Notes under the pieces: generated by a model
The model's database searches: none
Seen by the model: only the letters and a program-made list of their open reading frames with translations
Told to the model about the DNA's origin: nothing
Shown here: positions 1-6,997 of the stretch, one piece after another
Position numbering within the stretch: position 1 is the first letter of the stretch
Layout of the letters: every line of letters starts with the position of its first letter
Program-made: the position numbers and the translations under genes
Assembly: GCA_946481095.1 (NCBI GenBank)
Contig: CAMLML010000102.1
Coordinates: 1 to 13,896, forward strand
DNA length: 13,896 nt
Source of the DNA: an uncultured Cellvibrio sp.
GTDB lineage: Bacteria > Pseudomonadota > Gammaproteobacteria > Pseudomonadales > Cellvibrionaceae
Direction: 5' to 3'

Positions 1-266
1 TTACCTATAGTACCTTTTCTCTCTGTAGCTGTAATTGTTTGGAGGATTACTGTAAAGGATAAAATTATTAAAAAAATAAAAAAACCCACCACGAAGGAGG
101 TGCTCAACCAAATGAATGGTCCATGCTTATTAAGTGACTGAACACCCCCTAATGCGGCACACGCAACAAGAAGACCAAGTCCCAGATAAGTTTGAAGTAG
201 TCTTGGCAGCATTAGAATATTCATTTTTAATAAATCTGCCCTTCTAACAAAAACCTCGTATTGCAT
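1..266 (-). CDS. Partial small membrane protein, two predicted TM helices (C-terminus outside window)
   Basis: A reading frame without stops runs from an ATG at 266 to the left edge, giving 88 full codons; the stop lies outside the window. I chose this start because AGGAGG (271-276, read on the minus strand) sits four bases upstream of it, whereas a second in-frame ATG at 224 has no clear ribosome site. The protein begins MQYEVFVRRADLLKMNILML. It shows two hydrophobic stretches, roughly residues 26-44 and 50-76, the second rich in Phe and Ile, so an inner-membrane location is likely. A short polar link containing Asn-Lys-His separates them. I do not recognise the family. It lies 85 bases downstream of the coiled-coil/zinc-ribbon gene on the same strand and could share its transcript. 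The strong ribosome site and typical membrane-protein composition make it a believable gene; its function is unknown. Confidence 0.6.
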   Translation of the reverse strand, partial: MQYEVFVRRADLLKMNILMLPRLLQTYLGLGLLVACAALGGVQSLNKHGPFIWLSTSFVVGFFIFLIILSFTVILQTITATERKGTIG

Positions 267-281
267 TTAGCCTCCTTTTGG

Positions 282-306
282 TACCTCCACATAGGTATAG
301 GGAGGT
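282..306. repeat. Short nested inverted repeats between two small genes
   Basis: ACCTCC (283-288) pairs with GGAGGT (301-306) across 12 bases. Alternatively TACCT (282-286) pairs with AGGTA (293-297) across 6 bases. The two hairpins exclude each other and sit just upstream of the ribosome site of the membrane-protein gene. They are short and could be chance; no T-tract follows on the minus strand, so a terminator is not supported. Confidence 0.25.
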
Positions 307-351
307 GTGTGTAAAAGTGGGTGAGGTTCCGAACGATGGTTGACTACCTTG

Positions 352-732
352 TTAGCCTGCACCAAGAACCGCTTTGCAAACGGGACAAGTTCTGAACTCA
401 GAATCAAACCGAGTTGTTAGTGACTTTCTCCGTTTGGAGTCCCAGCACGCAGGACAGTAAAGGTTTTCGTCGGACGAAAACTGATAACAGCCCCACTTCA
501 CTCCGGAAGGCTTTTCCTCTTCGGTAGAGGATACTTTTTTTAGCAAAGCATTCTCTTCTTGAAGGATGGCAAGCTTCTCTTTGAGAGACACAGCCTCCAA
601 TTTCAGGTCTGCAAGCTCATTCGATAAATCAGCCAACAAATTTTTAAATTCGGCTTCTTCAATATTTTTTGATATTTCACGAAGCCTTTTTACTATATCT
701 AGCGAAGTACCAATTGTAGATATTATTTCCAT
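352..732 (-). CDS. Hypothetical coiled-coil protein with C-terminal zinc-ribbon-like motif (126 aa)
   Basis: The start ATG at 732 is preceded by GAGGT (738-742) five bases upstream, a good ribosome site. Residues about 18-68 are rich in Leu, Glu and Lys with heptad-like spacing, ending in LQEENALLKK, so a coiled coil is likely. A short acidic linker follows. The C-terminal 45 residues carry two Cys pairs, CPAC (C93, C96) and CPVC (C116, C119), 19 residues apart, the pattern of a zinc ribbon or rubredoxin-type knuckle. There is no signal peptide or membrane segment, so it is probably cytoplasmic. Small proteins with helices followed by a Cys-pair end occur widely as uncharacterised genes; I cannot name a function. 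DNA or protein binding through the zinc module is only an inference. Its direction matches the downstream membrane-protein gene, and a terminator isolates it from fliD. Confidence 0.7.
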   Translation of the reverse strand: MEIISTIGTSLDIVKRLREISKNIEEAEFKNLLADLSNELADLKLEAVSLKEKLAILQEENALLKKVSSTEEEKPSGVKWGCYQFSSDENLYCPACWDSKRRKSLTTRFDSEFRTCPVCKAVLGAG

Positions 733-866
733 AAGCTACCTCATTAAGGCTAACAGTTTAATACACAACGCCGACTATATATCTCCACACTGTATTATTT
801 CAAGTATTTTGCAATGCGCTGTATATCTACAGAATTGTGAAATAGAAGTTGTCAATTCTTCCAAAT

Positions 867-907
867 AAAAACCGGAATAACATAGCACTATGTTATTCCG
901 GCTTTTT
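867..907. terminator. Strong bidirectional rho-independent terminator after fliD
   Basis: A perfect 14-base-pair stem joins 872-885 (CCGGAATAACATAG) to 888-901, with only CA between the arms, so effectively a tetraloop with 13 pairs. On the plus strand TTTTT follows (903-907). On the minus strand the run of A at 867-871 reads as TTTTT. It lies about 40 bases beyond the fliD stop and ends that transcript; nothing on the plus strand clearly needs it. Confidence 0.88.
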
Positions 908-938
908 AGCAAACTTGGTTTAGCGGGTTCTTCAACGA

Positions 939-3008
939 TTAATTACTTTTTGCCGTGAAAGGTAATCGGTCCAAAATACCATCGAGTGATGTGCCTATAG
1001 ATTTTAAACTTCTGACAATCGCTTCCATTGCGGCAAATTGCGCTTGCAATCTGGCCTTGTAAGATTCAGTTCTTCGATCCAGAACTTTTTCGTCCTCTTT
1101 TACTTTTTCCAGATCTTTGTTGATGTTGGTTTCGCGATTTTTAATTAAACCGGAAGATTTGGTGTAGTTGTCCAGCAACTCATTAAATGAAGTAGCAAAA
1201 CCTTTTGAAAAAGTAATATTGCCACTGGTAGCACCGGGGCTGATGTGCATACTCAAGCCTTCGGCTTTACTACCAATCGCAGGAAGTAACACATTGCCAT
1301 AACCGAAAGCTGTAACGCCACCTACTGTACCAGCAACATCAACACCTGACGTACCTGTTGCCACAGACAAACCCAATTCATCCATATCCGCACCTACTTC
1401 GCTGATATCGACTTTACTGCTACTGCCAAAATCGTTTGAAGTAAATTCAAAACGATTGGAAACAGAATTGTAAGAAACTACAACACTGGCTTTTGCTGTT
1501 TTCAAATCACTATCAGCATTAATCAAACTTTGTAAATCAGCAGCCATTTCCGATTCTGATGCATAAGTTTTGGTTGGAACAGTTACTGTTGCACTTTCAA
1601 CGTCATTCACCTTGATTTTGAAAGTGTAATCTTTACCGGTGGTATCCAATGGAAATGTAGTTCCAACATCAAGCGTGCCACCATTTAAAAAACCTTTGCT
1701 GGCATTGGTAGTGATATTAACTGCGTAGGTACCGGGCGTGGACTTTGCACTGTGTGCCCTCACTGAAATTTGCGCATTGTCAGATGATTTTTTAGGAACA
1801 AAAAAATCGCGTACTGCATCAAAATTATTTTTCAATGTATTAGCAAAATCCGTTGGTTTTCCATCTTCAACAATTTGCAAACTTCCATCCAACTGCGTGC
1901 GAATACCCATGGCACCCAGCGTATTAAAACTGCTGGACAAACCTGCAACAGGTGCGCCTAACATAGCACGAACAGAATTCATCAGGCTTTTTGATAATGG
2001 ATCCTGGCGCAAACTACCGAATTGTTTTTTCTCTTCATCAAAACCAACCAACTTTTTAGTGTCGGTTAAAAATGTATTATAGGCTGCGACAAAATCACGG
2101 ATTGCTGTTTCTGCGCCGGCTCTGTCATTGGTAATATTGATACTGACGGTTTCAGAGGCAGAAAAATTAAATAAATCAAACTCCAAACCATCAATGACAT
2201 CTGTAATGTGATTGGATGAACGTGTGAGCAACAGTCCATTCACACGAATTTGCGCATCAATACCCTGCTGTTGTTGGGTCAACACACGAGATGAATTATT
2301 AAAATTAAAACTGGCCAACCCCAAAGCACCGGGAGTTTCAGTTGCTGTAATTTCAATTTCACTTTTTGCACCGGAAGGAGCCGTTACCAATAACTTATAA
2401 GCGCCTGCTTCACCCACAATACTGGCTTGCACCCCCAGTTTGGCTGCATTAATTGCATCTTTTAAACCCGTTAACGAGTTGTTGCTGTCATCAATCGTAA
2501 TAGTGCCACCGGTTTTGGTGGAGTCAACAGTAAACGCTGTAGGCGGTTCATTCCACTCGCCAAAGCGAATAGTCAAAGTTCCTTTACCGATTGCTGTATC
2601 CACGGAAGAAAAATTACCGGAACTTAATGAGTGTGATTGTGCAACAGCCTCTACTTTTAATTTGTAATCGCCCGTTGTCGCTTTTGCTTCCAACTTGGTG
2701 ATGCCCAAAATGGATGTTTCAGGAATTGAAACGCTTTTTGCGTTAAACGTATCAGGGTTGTTCAGGGTTTTTGCGGCTGTATCCAACTTGGCAATCGCAG
2801 AGCGCATTAAACCGTAATCAGAAATTTGTGTTTCAAGCGTCGTTTTACGTGTGGTCAAGCGAGCGGCTTGTGCAGCCTTGCTGACATCTGCCAGTTGGGT
2901 AATCAGTGCTGCGCTGTCAATGCCAGAACCACTGCTGAGTTTGCTGACGATGCTCGAACCGGCACTGGATGTGGTGCTGGTTGTCGTCGATTTGACTGAA
3001 TCCACCAT
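939..3008 (-). CDS. fliD: Flagellar hook-associated protein 2 / filament cap FliD
   Basis: FliD is secreted through the flagellar export apparatus and forms the cap under which flagellin subunits fold onto the filament tip. The N-terminal region (about residues 25-125) contains SGSGIDSAALITQLADVSKA, matching the conserved FliD N-domain opening. The C-terminal region has the usual GLSMHISPG segment and a terminal helical, coiled-coil-forming tail (about 600-680). Two segments resemble flagellin hook IN motifs, near 150-230 and again near 450-540. At 689 aa it is longer than the roughly 450-470 aa of enteric and pseudomonad FliD, the extra length lying in the variable surface domains. I chose ATG 3008 because GGAGG lies five bases upstream (3014-3018); a TTG at 3023 would place the start upstream of that site. 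No fliS, fliC or flaG is adjacent: a terminator follows at once. Ser/Thr richness and scarcity of Cys fit exported axial proteins. Confidence 0.95.
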   Translation of the reverse strand: MVDSVKSTTTSTTSSAGSSIVSKLSSGSGIDSAALITQLADVSKAAQAARLTTRKTTLETQISDYGLMRSAIAKLDTAAKTLNNPDTFNAKSVSIPETSILGITKLEAKATTGDYKLKVEAVAQSHSLSSGNFSSVDTAIGKGTLTIRFGEWNEPPTAFTVDSTKTGGTITIDDSNNSLTGLKDAINAAKLGVQASIVGEAGAYKLLVTAPSGAKSEIEITATETPGALGLASFNFNNSSRVLTQQQQGIDAQIRVNGLLLTRSSNHITDVIDGLEFDLFNFSASETVSINITNDRAGAETAIRDFVAAYNTFLTDTKKLVGFDEEKKQFGSLRQDPLSKSLMNSVRAMLGAPVAGLSSSFNTLGAMGIRTQLDGSLQIVEDGKPTDFANTLKNNFDAVRDFFVPKKSSDNAQISVRAHSAKSTPGTYAVNITTNASKGFLNGGTLDVGTTFPLDTTGKDYTFKIKVNDVESATVTVPTKTYASESEMAADLQSLINADSDLKTAKASVVVSYNSVSNRFEFTSNDFGSSSKVDISEVGADMDELGLSVATGTSGVDVAGTVGGVTAFGYGNVLLPAIGSKAEGLSMHISPGATSGNITFSKGFATSFNELLDNYTKSSGLIKNRETNINKDLEKVKEDEKVLDRRTESYKARLQAQFAAMEAIVRSLKSIGTSLDGILDRLPFTAKSN

Positions 3009-3065
3009 AAAAACCTCCGGCAAGGACTAACCCTGACCATGGAAAAAGACACTTTTCTGGTATCT

Positions 3066-3092
3066 ATAGCGGCAAGTTTTTGCCGTTCTTTA
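3066..3092 (-). promoter_or_regulatory. Candidate sigma-28 (FliA) promoter of fliD
   Basis: On the minus strand TAAA (3089-3092) is followed after exactly 15 bases by GCCGCTAT (3066-3073). The known FliA pattern is TAAA, 15 bases, GCCGATAA, so only two of the eight -10 bases differ. The predicted start of transcription is near 3058, about 50 bases before the fliD ATG. Late flagellar genes are commonly under this sigma factor, which fits the gene downstream. The match was found by eye. Confidence 0.6.
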
Positions 3093-3104
3093 GGCAAGTT
3101 TTGC
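3071..3104. repeat. 22-bp-period direct repeat in the fliD promoter
   Basis: GGCAAGTTTTTGCC (3071-3084) is nearly repeated as GGCAAGTTTTGC (3093-3104), with starts 22 bases apart, about two helical turns. The first copy is itself an inverted repeat (GGCAA, GTTT, TTGCC). The copies overlap or flank the candidate sigma-28 elements, so they could be a regulator-binding pair or a small local duplication. Confidence 0.45.
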
Positions 3105-3129
3105 ACTATTTACACCTTTCCACAGATAG

Positions 3130-3145
3130 AGCATAGCCTGTGCCA
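3130..3145 (-). promoter_or_regulatory. Candidate sigma-54 (RpoN) promoter upstream of fliD
   Basis: Read on the minus strand the site is TGGCACAGGCTATGCT. It has the complete TGGCAC -24 box, the invariant GG, ten bases, GC spacing, and ATGCT against the consensus TTGCT at -12. Transcription would begin near 3118, about 110 bases before the fliD start. In Pseudomonas, fliD operons depend on RpoN and FleQ, which supports the assignment by analogy. An upstream enhancer site was not identified. Confidence 0.55.
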
Positions 3146-3209
3146 AAAACCTGGCCAGCGGTAAAGCTAATATGGAATAGCCGAGATTATTCTTATCGCC
3201 AAAAGCATT

Positions 3210-3250
3210 ATTTATCGATTGATCTTGGGCATAATCCAGGGTCGATAAAT
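3210..3250. repeat. 9-bp perfect inverted repeat with 23-base loop
   Basis: ATTTATCGA (3210-3218) and TCGATAAAT (3242-3250) are exact reverse complements across 23 bases. The element lies between the 3' end of the lipoprotein gene and the fliD promoters. The stem is AT-rich and no T-run follows it, so it is a poor terminator; an operator is possible but unproven. Confidence 0.35.
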
Positions 3251-3283
3251 TGCCCTCAAAAACAATTACATTTTTTATTTTTT

Positions 3284-3619
3284 CTAGTCAGAACTTCTGG
3301 TCAGTTGAACACCATCTACCATCATAGTCCATCTACCCTCAATTTCCCGTGGCGGCTGGTCAACAACAAATTTTGTATTTATTGGGCCAACACCAACAAT
3401 AAAATTATTTCCTTCAAATCTTTGTAGTGGAGCTTCAAGCGATACATCGACACCATTTTTTTTACGCTTATATATAACCCTACCCTCTCTTGAAATGCGG
3501 AGTTGCATTTGATCTCCATTCCACTGTCCTGAATAGTCAAGCTTGTCTGTAGGGAGAGGTTCTCTACAAGACATCAACAAAACCACCAAGAGAATACATA
3601 ACCACTTAGCCTTCTTCAT
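3284..3619 (-). CDS. Small putative outer-membrane lipoprotein of unknown function (111 aa)
   Basis: The protein begins MKKAKWLCILLVVLLMSCRE: two lysines, a hydrophobic core, and a lipobox LMSC with Cys18 as the likely lipidated residue. The residue after Cys is Arg, not Asp, so the classical inner-membrane retention signal is absent and export to the outer membrane is expected. The mature part (about 93 aa) is rich in alternating hydrophobic and charged residues, consistent with a small beta-sheet domain; it contains SGQWNGDQMQLRISREGRV and ends MVDGVQLTRSSD. I chose ATG 3619 because GGAGGAG (3627-3633) lies seven bases upstream; a TTG at 3640 would start before that site. It follows lolE by 68 bases on the same strand with no terminator between, so it may be the last gene of the lol operon and a client of that exporter. 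I do not recognise a characterised family. Confidence 0.8.
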   Translation of the reverse strand: MKKAKWLCILLVVLLMSCREPLPTDKLDYSGQWNGDQMQLRISREGRVIYKRKKNGVDVSLEAPLQRFEGNNFIVGVGPINTKFVVDQPPREIEGRWTMMVDGVQLTRSSD

Positions 3620-3687
3620 ACAAACACTCCTCCATAACAAACTGAAAACTTAATCGACTAAACACTGTTAACAATTTGCGGAATTAT

Positions 3688-4938
3688 TTACTCATAACGC
3701 AGCGCATCAGCTGGTTGAATCCGACTCGCTCTCCATGCCGGATAAATAACGACGACAAAACTGATAGCAAGTGCAGTGAAAACGACTTGCGTCACGTTCA
3801 TCCATTGCAAGTCAGAGGGCAGATAGGAAACTGGGTAAACATCCGATTTTAAAAACTGGATACCAAAACATTTTTCAATCCATTCGACCAATGGCGTAAC
3901 CACCAGTGACAACCCTACACCAATCATTGATCCCAAAGTTGTGCCAACCACACCAATAAGGCCACCATGTAAAACAAATATCGACATAATTTCTCTGGTG
4001 CTGGCACCCATGGTTCGCAGAATTGCGATGTCACCCTGCTTATCAACCACCACCATAATTAAGGTGGATACCAAATTAAATGCAGCGATGGCGATTATCA
4101 GAAACAACAAAATCCCGATCATATTTTTGGACATTTGAATTGCTTCATACAACGCGCCATGCGTTCTCATCCAACTGAAACCGTAATAACCCGTTGGCAA
4201 TTGATCCACGACTTGATGAAGAATGGCTTGCGCTTGAAATAAATCGTCAAGTTTTAAGCGAATACCTGTGATATTGCCAGGATGCAAAGAAATTGCCGAT
4301 GCCTGATTGATTTCCATTAGTGCCAGATTATTATCCAGTTCACTTTGACTATTTAAAATTGCACATACCGTCATAATTTTAACGCGCGGTGAAAACTCGT
4401 CACCTTGTAAATTATTGGTTGCAGGAATAATGAGTGTAACCTTGTCATTCACCTGTAAATTTAATTTATTGGCTATGCCCTGCCCCAAAATAATTTGGTT
4501 TTCCTGATTGGCTAATTTCTCCATGGCTTCTTTGGAAATTTTATCAGGCAAACTTGAAGTGCGACTTTCCAGGTTTGGATCGATACCAAATAATAAGACC
4601 GGCGCTACTGATTTTTTTCGACTGACCAAGCCTTCCAGTTGCACAAAGGGAGAAGTAGCCAACACATGCGAATTGGATTCAATTTTGTCACTGATATCGC
4701 GTGGATTTTCTATGCCACCTTGATGGTAAATACTGGCGTGCGGCATTATCGCGAGAATGTTATTGCGCAATTCCCTATCAAATCCATTCATGATTGACAT
4801 CACCAGAATTAATAGCGCAACACTCACCACCAAACCTATGATGGATAATCGCGAAATAAAAGAAACCAGACGGCTGTGTTTACGTGACAAACCATAACGA
4901 ACACCTAACAACCATACATAAGATGAAAAAATCTTCAT
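3688..4938 (-). CDS. lolE: Lipoprotein-releasing system transmembrane subunit LolE
   Basis: This is one of the two membrane subunits of LolCDE, the inner-membrane ABC complex that extracts outer-membrane lipoproteins and hands them to the periplasmic chaperone LolA. The layout is that of the family: one N-terminal TM helix (about 28-50), the conserved MNGFDRELRNNILAIMPHAS segment after it, a periplasmic domain of about 200 residues, three TM helices near 270-295, 315-345 and 380-400, and the shared end ADALRYE. The length of 416 aa matches LolC/LolE. The coupling segment DKQGDIAILRTMGAS lies after TM2. It begins one base after the lolD stop, with its ribosome site (AAGGAA) inside the end of lolD, so translation is probably coupled. 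The call of LolE rather than LolC rests on being third in the order; the paralogues are similar. Confidence 0.92.
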   Translation of the reverse strand: MKIFSSYVWLLGVRYGLSRKHSRLVSFISRLSIIGLVVSVALLILVMSIMNGFDRELRNNILAIMPHASIYHQGGIENPRDISDKIESNSHVLATSPFVQLEGLVSRKKSVAPVLLFGIDPNLESRTSSLPDKISKEAMEKLANQENQIILGQGIANKLNLQVNDKVTLIIPATNNLQGDEFSPRVKIMTVCAILNSQSELDNNLALMEINQASAISLHPGNITGIRLKLDDLFQAQAILHQVVDQLPTGYYGFSWMRTHGALYEAIQMSKNMIGILLFLIIAIAAFNLVSTLIMVVVDKQGDIAILRTMGASTREIMSIFVLHGGLIGVVGTTLGSMIGVGLSLVVTPLVEWIEKCFGIQFLKSDVYPVSYLPSDLQWMNVTQVVFTALAISFVVVIYPAWRASRIQPADALRYE

Positions 4939-4939
4939 C

Positions 4940-5656
4940 TTAATGAATTCCTTCTGCTTCAGTGTTAAGAGTTAAATCCGTTTGAATTTGACCTTTTGAT
5001 AAACGCAGGATTCTATCCATACGCGCAGCCAAACGTGGATCGTGGGTGACCACTACAAAACTGGTACCTATATTGCGATTTAATTCCAGCATTAACGCAT
5101 GAATGGATTCAGCGGATTCAATATCCAAATTGCCTGTTGGCTCATCCATCAACACGCATAAAGGATTGGTAGCCAATGCTCGCGCAATAGCGACACGCTG
5201 ACGCTCACCGCCAGATAATTCCGAAGGCTTGTGTTCTATTCTTGCAGCCAGGCCTACTTTTTCCAACAAATCCTTTGCGATTTTTTTAGCTTCTGCGACC
5301 GGTTTTTTACCAATCAATAAAGGCATGGCCACATTTTCCAGCGCCGTAAATTCAGGTAGCAAATGATGAAATTGATACACAAATCCCAAATGTTGATTGC
5401 GCAACAAACCACGTTGATCTGGGTTTAATTGTGCAAGATTTTTTCCGGCCACAATCACTTCACCGGAATCCGGTATATCCAGACCACCCAAAATATTTAA
5501 CAGTGTCGATTTTCCGGAACCTGATGCGCCTACAATCGCAACGCGTTCACCCGCTGCAATGGATAAATTAATTTCACGCAAGACTTCTACAGCCAATTCA
5601 CCTTGCCGATAGGATTTTTTGACATGACGACATTCCAACACAGAGGGTTGATTCAT
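4940..5656 (-). CDS. lolD: Lipoprotein-releasing system ATP-binding subunit LolD
   Basis: This cytoplasmic ATPase powers the LolCDE lipoprotein extractor. The 238 residues hold a complete ABC set: Walker A GASGSGKS (43-50), Q-loop Gln95 in [17 protein letters not shown], which is the LolD-type sequence after the Q-loop, signature LSGGERQR (147-154), Walker B ending VLMDEP (Asp171, Glu172), D-loop NLD, and H-loop His205 in VVVTHD. No key residue is missing. The ATG at 5656 is preceded by AGGA about seven bases upstream, and the gene starts nine bases after the lolC stop. Closely related MacB-type ATPases exist, but the flanking LolC and LolE genes settle the identity. Confidence 0.95.
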   Translation of the reverse strand: MNQPSVLECRHVKKSYRQGELAVEVLREINLSIAAGERVAIVGASGSGKSTLLNILGGLDIPDSGEVIVAGKNLAQLNPDQRGLLRNQHLGFVYQFHHLLPEFTALENVAMPLLIGKKPVAEAKKIAKDLLEKVGLAARIEHKPSELSGGERQRVAIARALATNPLCVLMDEPTGNLDIESAESIHALMLELNRNIGTSFVVVTHDPRLAARMDRILRLSKGQIQTDLTLNTEAEGIH

Positions 5657-5665
5657 AAAAATTTC

Positions 5666-6904
5666 CTATTCATAACGCAAAGCTTCGGCGGGTTGAATTT
5701 GTGCAGCACTGTAAGCCGGATACAGTGTCGCCAAGAAACTCAGTACAAATGCGACTGAACAGACCAGTGCAAGATCCTGCCAAAGTAATACTGAAGGTAA
5801 TTGTGCAATATAAAAAATATCCGGATCAAAAAATTGCCAACCCAGAATATTTTCAATAAACGACATGATATCGCTCAAACCAAGTGCAATTAAACTACCC
5901 AAACCTGCCCCCAGAATAATGCCTGAAAATCCGACGGCCGTACCTTGCACAATAAAAATCATCATGACTTGTCGCGCAGACATTCCCAAAGTTCGTAGCA
6001 CTGCTATGTCAGAACGTTTATCCGCAACCATTAACACCAGACTGGACACAATATTAAATGCCGCCACCGCGACAATAATCATCAGCAATGCTGTAACGAC
6101 TATTTTTTCCATTTTTACAGCACTGAATAAACTGCCCTGGGTTTGACTCCAATCTTTAATTTGATATCCGCCACCAAGATGTTGTTGAACTTGTGTCAAG
6201 GTATGAGCAGATGAAAACATATCGCTGGTTTTAATTTTTAAACCTTGCGGATGTTTTTTACGTAAAAATTTTTGTGCGTCATCCATATGAATCAATGCAA
6301 GATTGGCATCTATTTGTGCACCCGCCTCAAAAATACCCACCAATGTAAAGGCTCGGGAACGTGTAAATATTCCCAGCGGAGTAATATTAATATCGGAAGA
6401 GGTCAACACCACTTTATCGCCCGTGGTAAGCATCAATCGGCTTGCCAGAATTCTGCCAAGCACTATGCCGTACTCACCGGGCTGTAGATAATCCAGACTG
6501 CCAGCGATCATTCGGTCATGAATAATGGATACACCGGATTCTTCGGAAGGCAATATTCCCTGTAACTCAACACCATCCATGGCACCATCAAAACTCACCA
6601 TCACCTGGGATTGGATATAGGGCGCCACACCCAAAACGTCCTTTTGCTGACTGACTTCATCGGCAAGAGATCGCCAATTTTCAACTCCCCCCTGCTGCTC
6701 GACAAAACCATGTGGAATCACACTGAGGATACGATTTTTCATTTCCCTGTCCAAACCGTTCATTACCGACAAGACAATGATCAACGCCATAACGCCCAGC
6801 GTCATACCCAGCAGCGAAAAGGCACTGATAAAAGAGATAAATTGATTGCGACGCTTGGCTCTCGTGTAACGCAAGCCGATAAATAAAGGGACAATTCTTG
6901 GCAT
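5666..6904 (-). CDS. lolC: Lipoprotein-releasing system transmembrane subunit LolC
   Basis: First gene of the lol operon and the second membrane subunit of the LolCDE lipoprotein extractor. The N-terminus MPRIVPLFIGLRYTRAKRR matches the family, in which about six residues usually precede (L/V)FIG.RY; that favours ATG 6904 over the in-frame ATG at 6913 (three residues longer). Neither has a convincing ribosome site. TM1 spans about 25-47, followed by the signature MNGLDREMKNRILSVIPHG, a periplasmic domain, three C-terminal TM helices and the end AEALRYE. The intracellular motif DKRSDIAVLRTLGMS is intact. A near-consensus sigma-70 promoter overlaps the 6913 ATG and would start transcription at about the 6904 ATG, so the message could be leaderless. 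The assignment as LolC comes from being first in the C-D-E order and from the N-terminal sequence. Confidence 0.92.
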   Translation of the reverse strand: MPRIVPLFIGLRYTRAKRRNQFISFISAFSLLGMTLGVMALIIVLSVMNGLDREMKNRILSVIPHGFVEQQGGVENWRSLADEVSQQKDVLGVAPYIQSQVMVSFDGAMDGVELQGILPSEESGVSIIHDRMIAGSLDYLQPGEYGIVLGRILASRLMLTTGDKVVLTSSDINITPLGIFTRSRAFTLVGIFEAGAQIDANLALIHMDDAQKFLRKKHPQGLKIKTSDMFSSAHTLTQVQQHLGGGYQIKDWSQTQGSLFSAVKMEKIVVTALLMIIVAVAAFNIVSSLVLMVADKRSDIAVLRTLGMSARQVMMIFIVQGTAVGFSGIILGAGLGSLIALGLSDIMSFIENILGWQFFDPDIFYIAQLPSVLLWQDLALVCSVAFVLSFLATLYPAYSAAQIQPAEALRYE

Positions 6905-6911
6905 GACGCGC

Positions 6912-6940
6912 ATTAAACCCGTTTAATCGATCAGGGACAA
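6912..6940 (-). promoter_or_regulatory. Candidate sigma-70 promoter of the lol operon
   Basis: On the minus strand TTGTCC (6935-6940) and TTTAAT (6912-6917) are separated by exactly 17 bases; they match the consensus boxes at four of six and five of six positions. The next ATG (6904) begins seven bases after the -10 box, where transcription would be expected to start. This is the only good promoter-like pair I see upstream of lolC. Confidence 0.5.
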
Positions 6941-6967
6941 GCGGTTCGGCACACATGTGCTAGAGTT

Positions 6968-6983
6968 AAGGCAGCCCTGCCTT
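6968..6983. repeat. Short hairpin upstream of the PilZ gene
   Basis: AAGGCAG (6968-6974) and CTGCCTT (6977-6983) are perfect reverse complements separated by two bases. The element ends 14 bases before the PilZ ATG and could form in its leader RNA, or be an operator in the divergent lolC/PilZ promoter region. It is short, so the assignment is weak. Confidence 0.35.
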
Positions 6984-6997
6984 TGGAAATTCAACTT

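Noticed and set aside
819..832. LexA-box-like CTGTATATCTACAG upstream of the zinc-ribbon gene
   Set aside because: The gammaproteobacterial SOS box needs CTG, ten bases, CAG; here only eight bases separate the halves, so it is two bases short.
1738..2082. Plus-strand open frames inside fliD (also 2212-2400 and 2440-2667)
   Set aside because: They are antisense shadows of a clear FliD coding sequence with no independent start signals or domains.
3009..3023. Upstream TTG start for fliD adding five residues
   Set aside because: The GGAGG ribosome site lies within this extension and is ideally spaced for the ATG at 3008.
3140..3427. 95-aa plus-strand open frame over the lipoprotein gene end and intergenic region
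   Set aside because: It overlaps a well-supported lipoprotein gene in antisense, has no ribosome site or recognisable domain, and looks like a chance frame.
6983..6997. Upstream TTG start for the PilZ protein
   Set aside because: The TTG start would overlap the 6968-6983 hairpin and add five unconserved residues; MSERRSYFRI is the usual family start.
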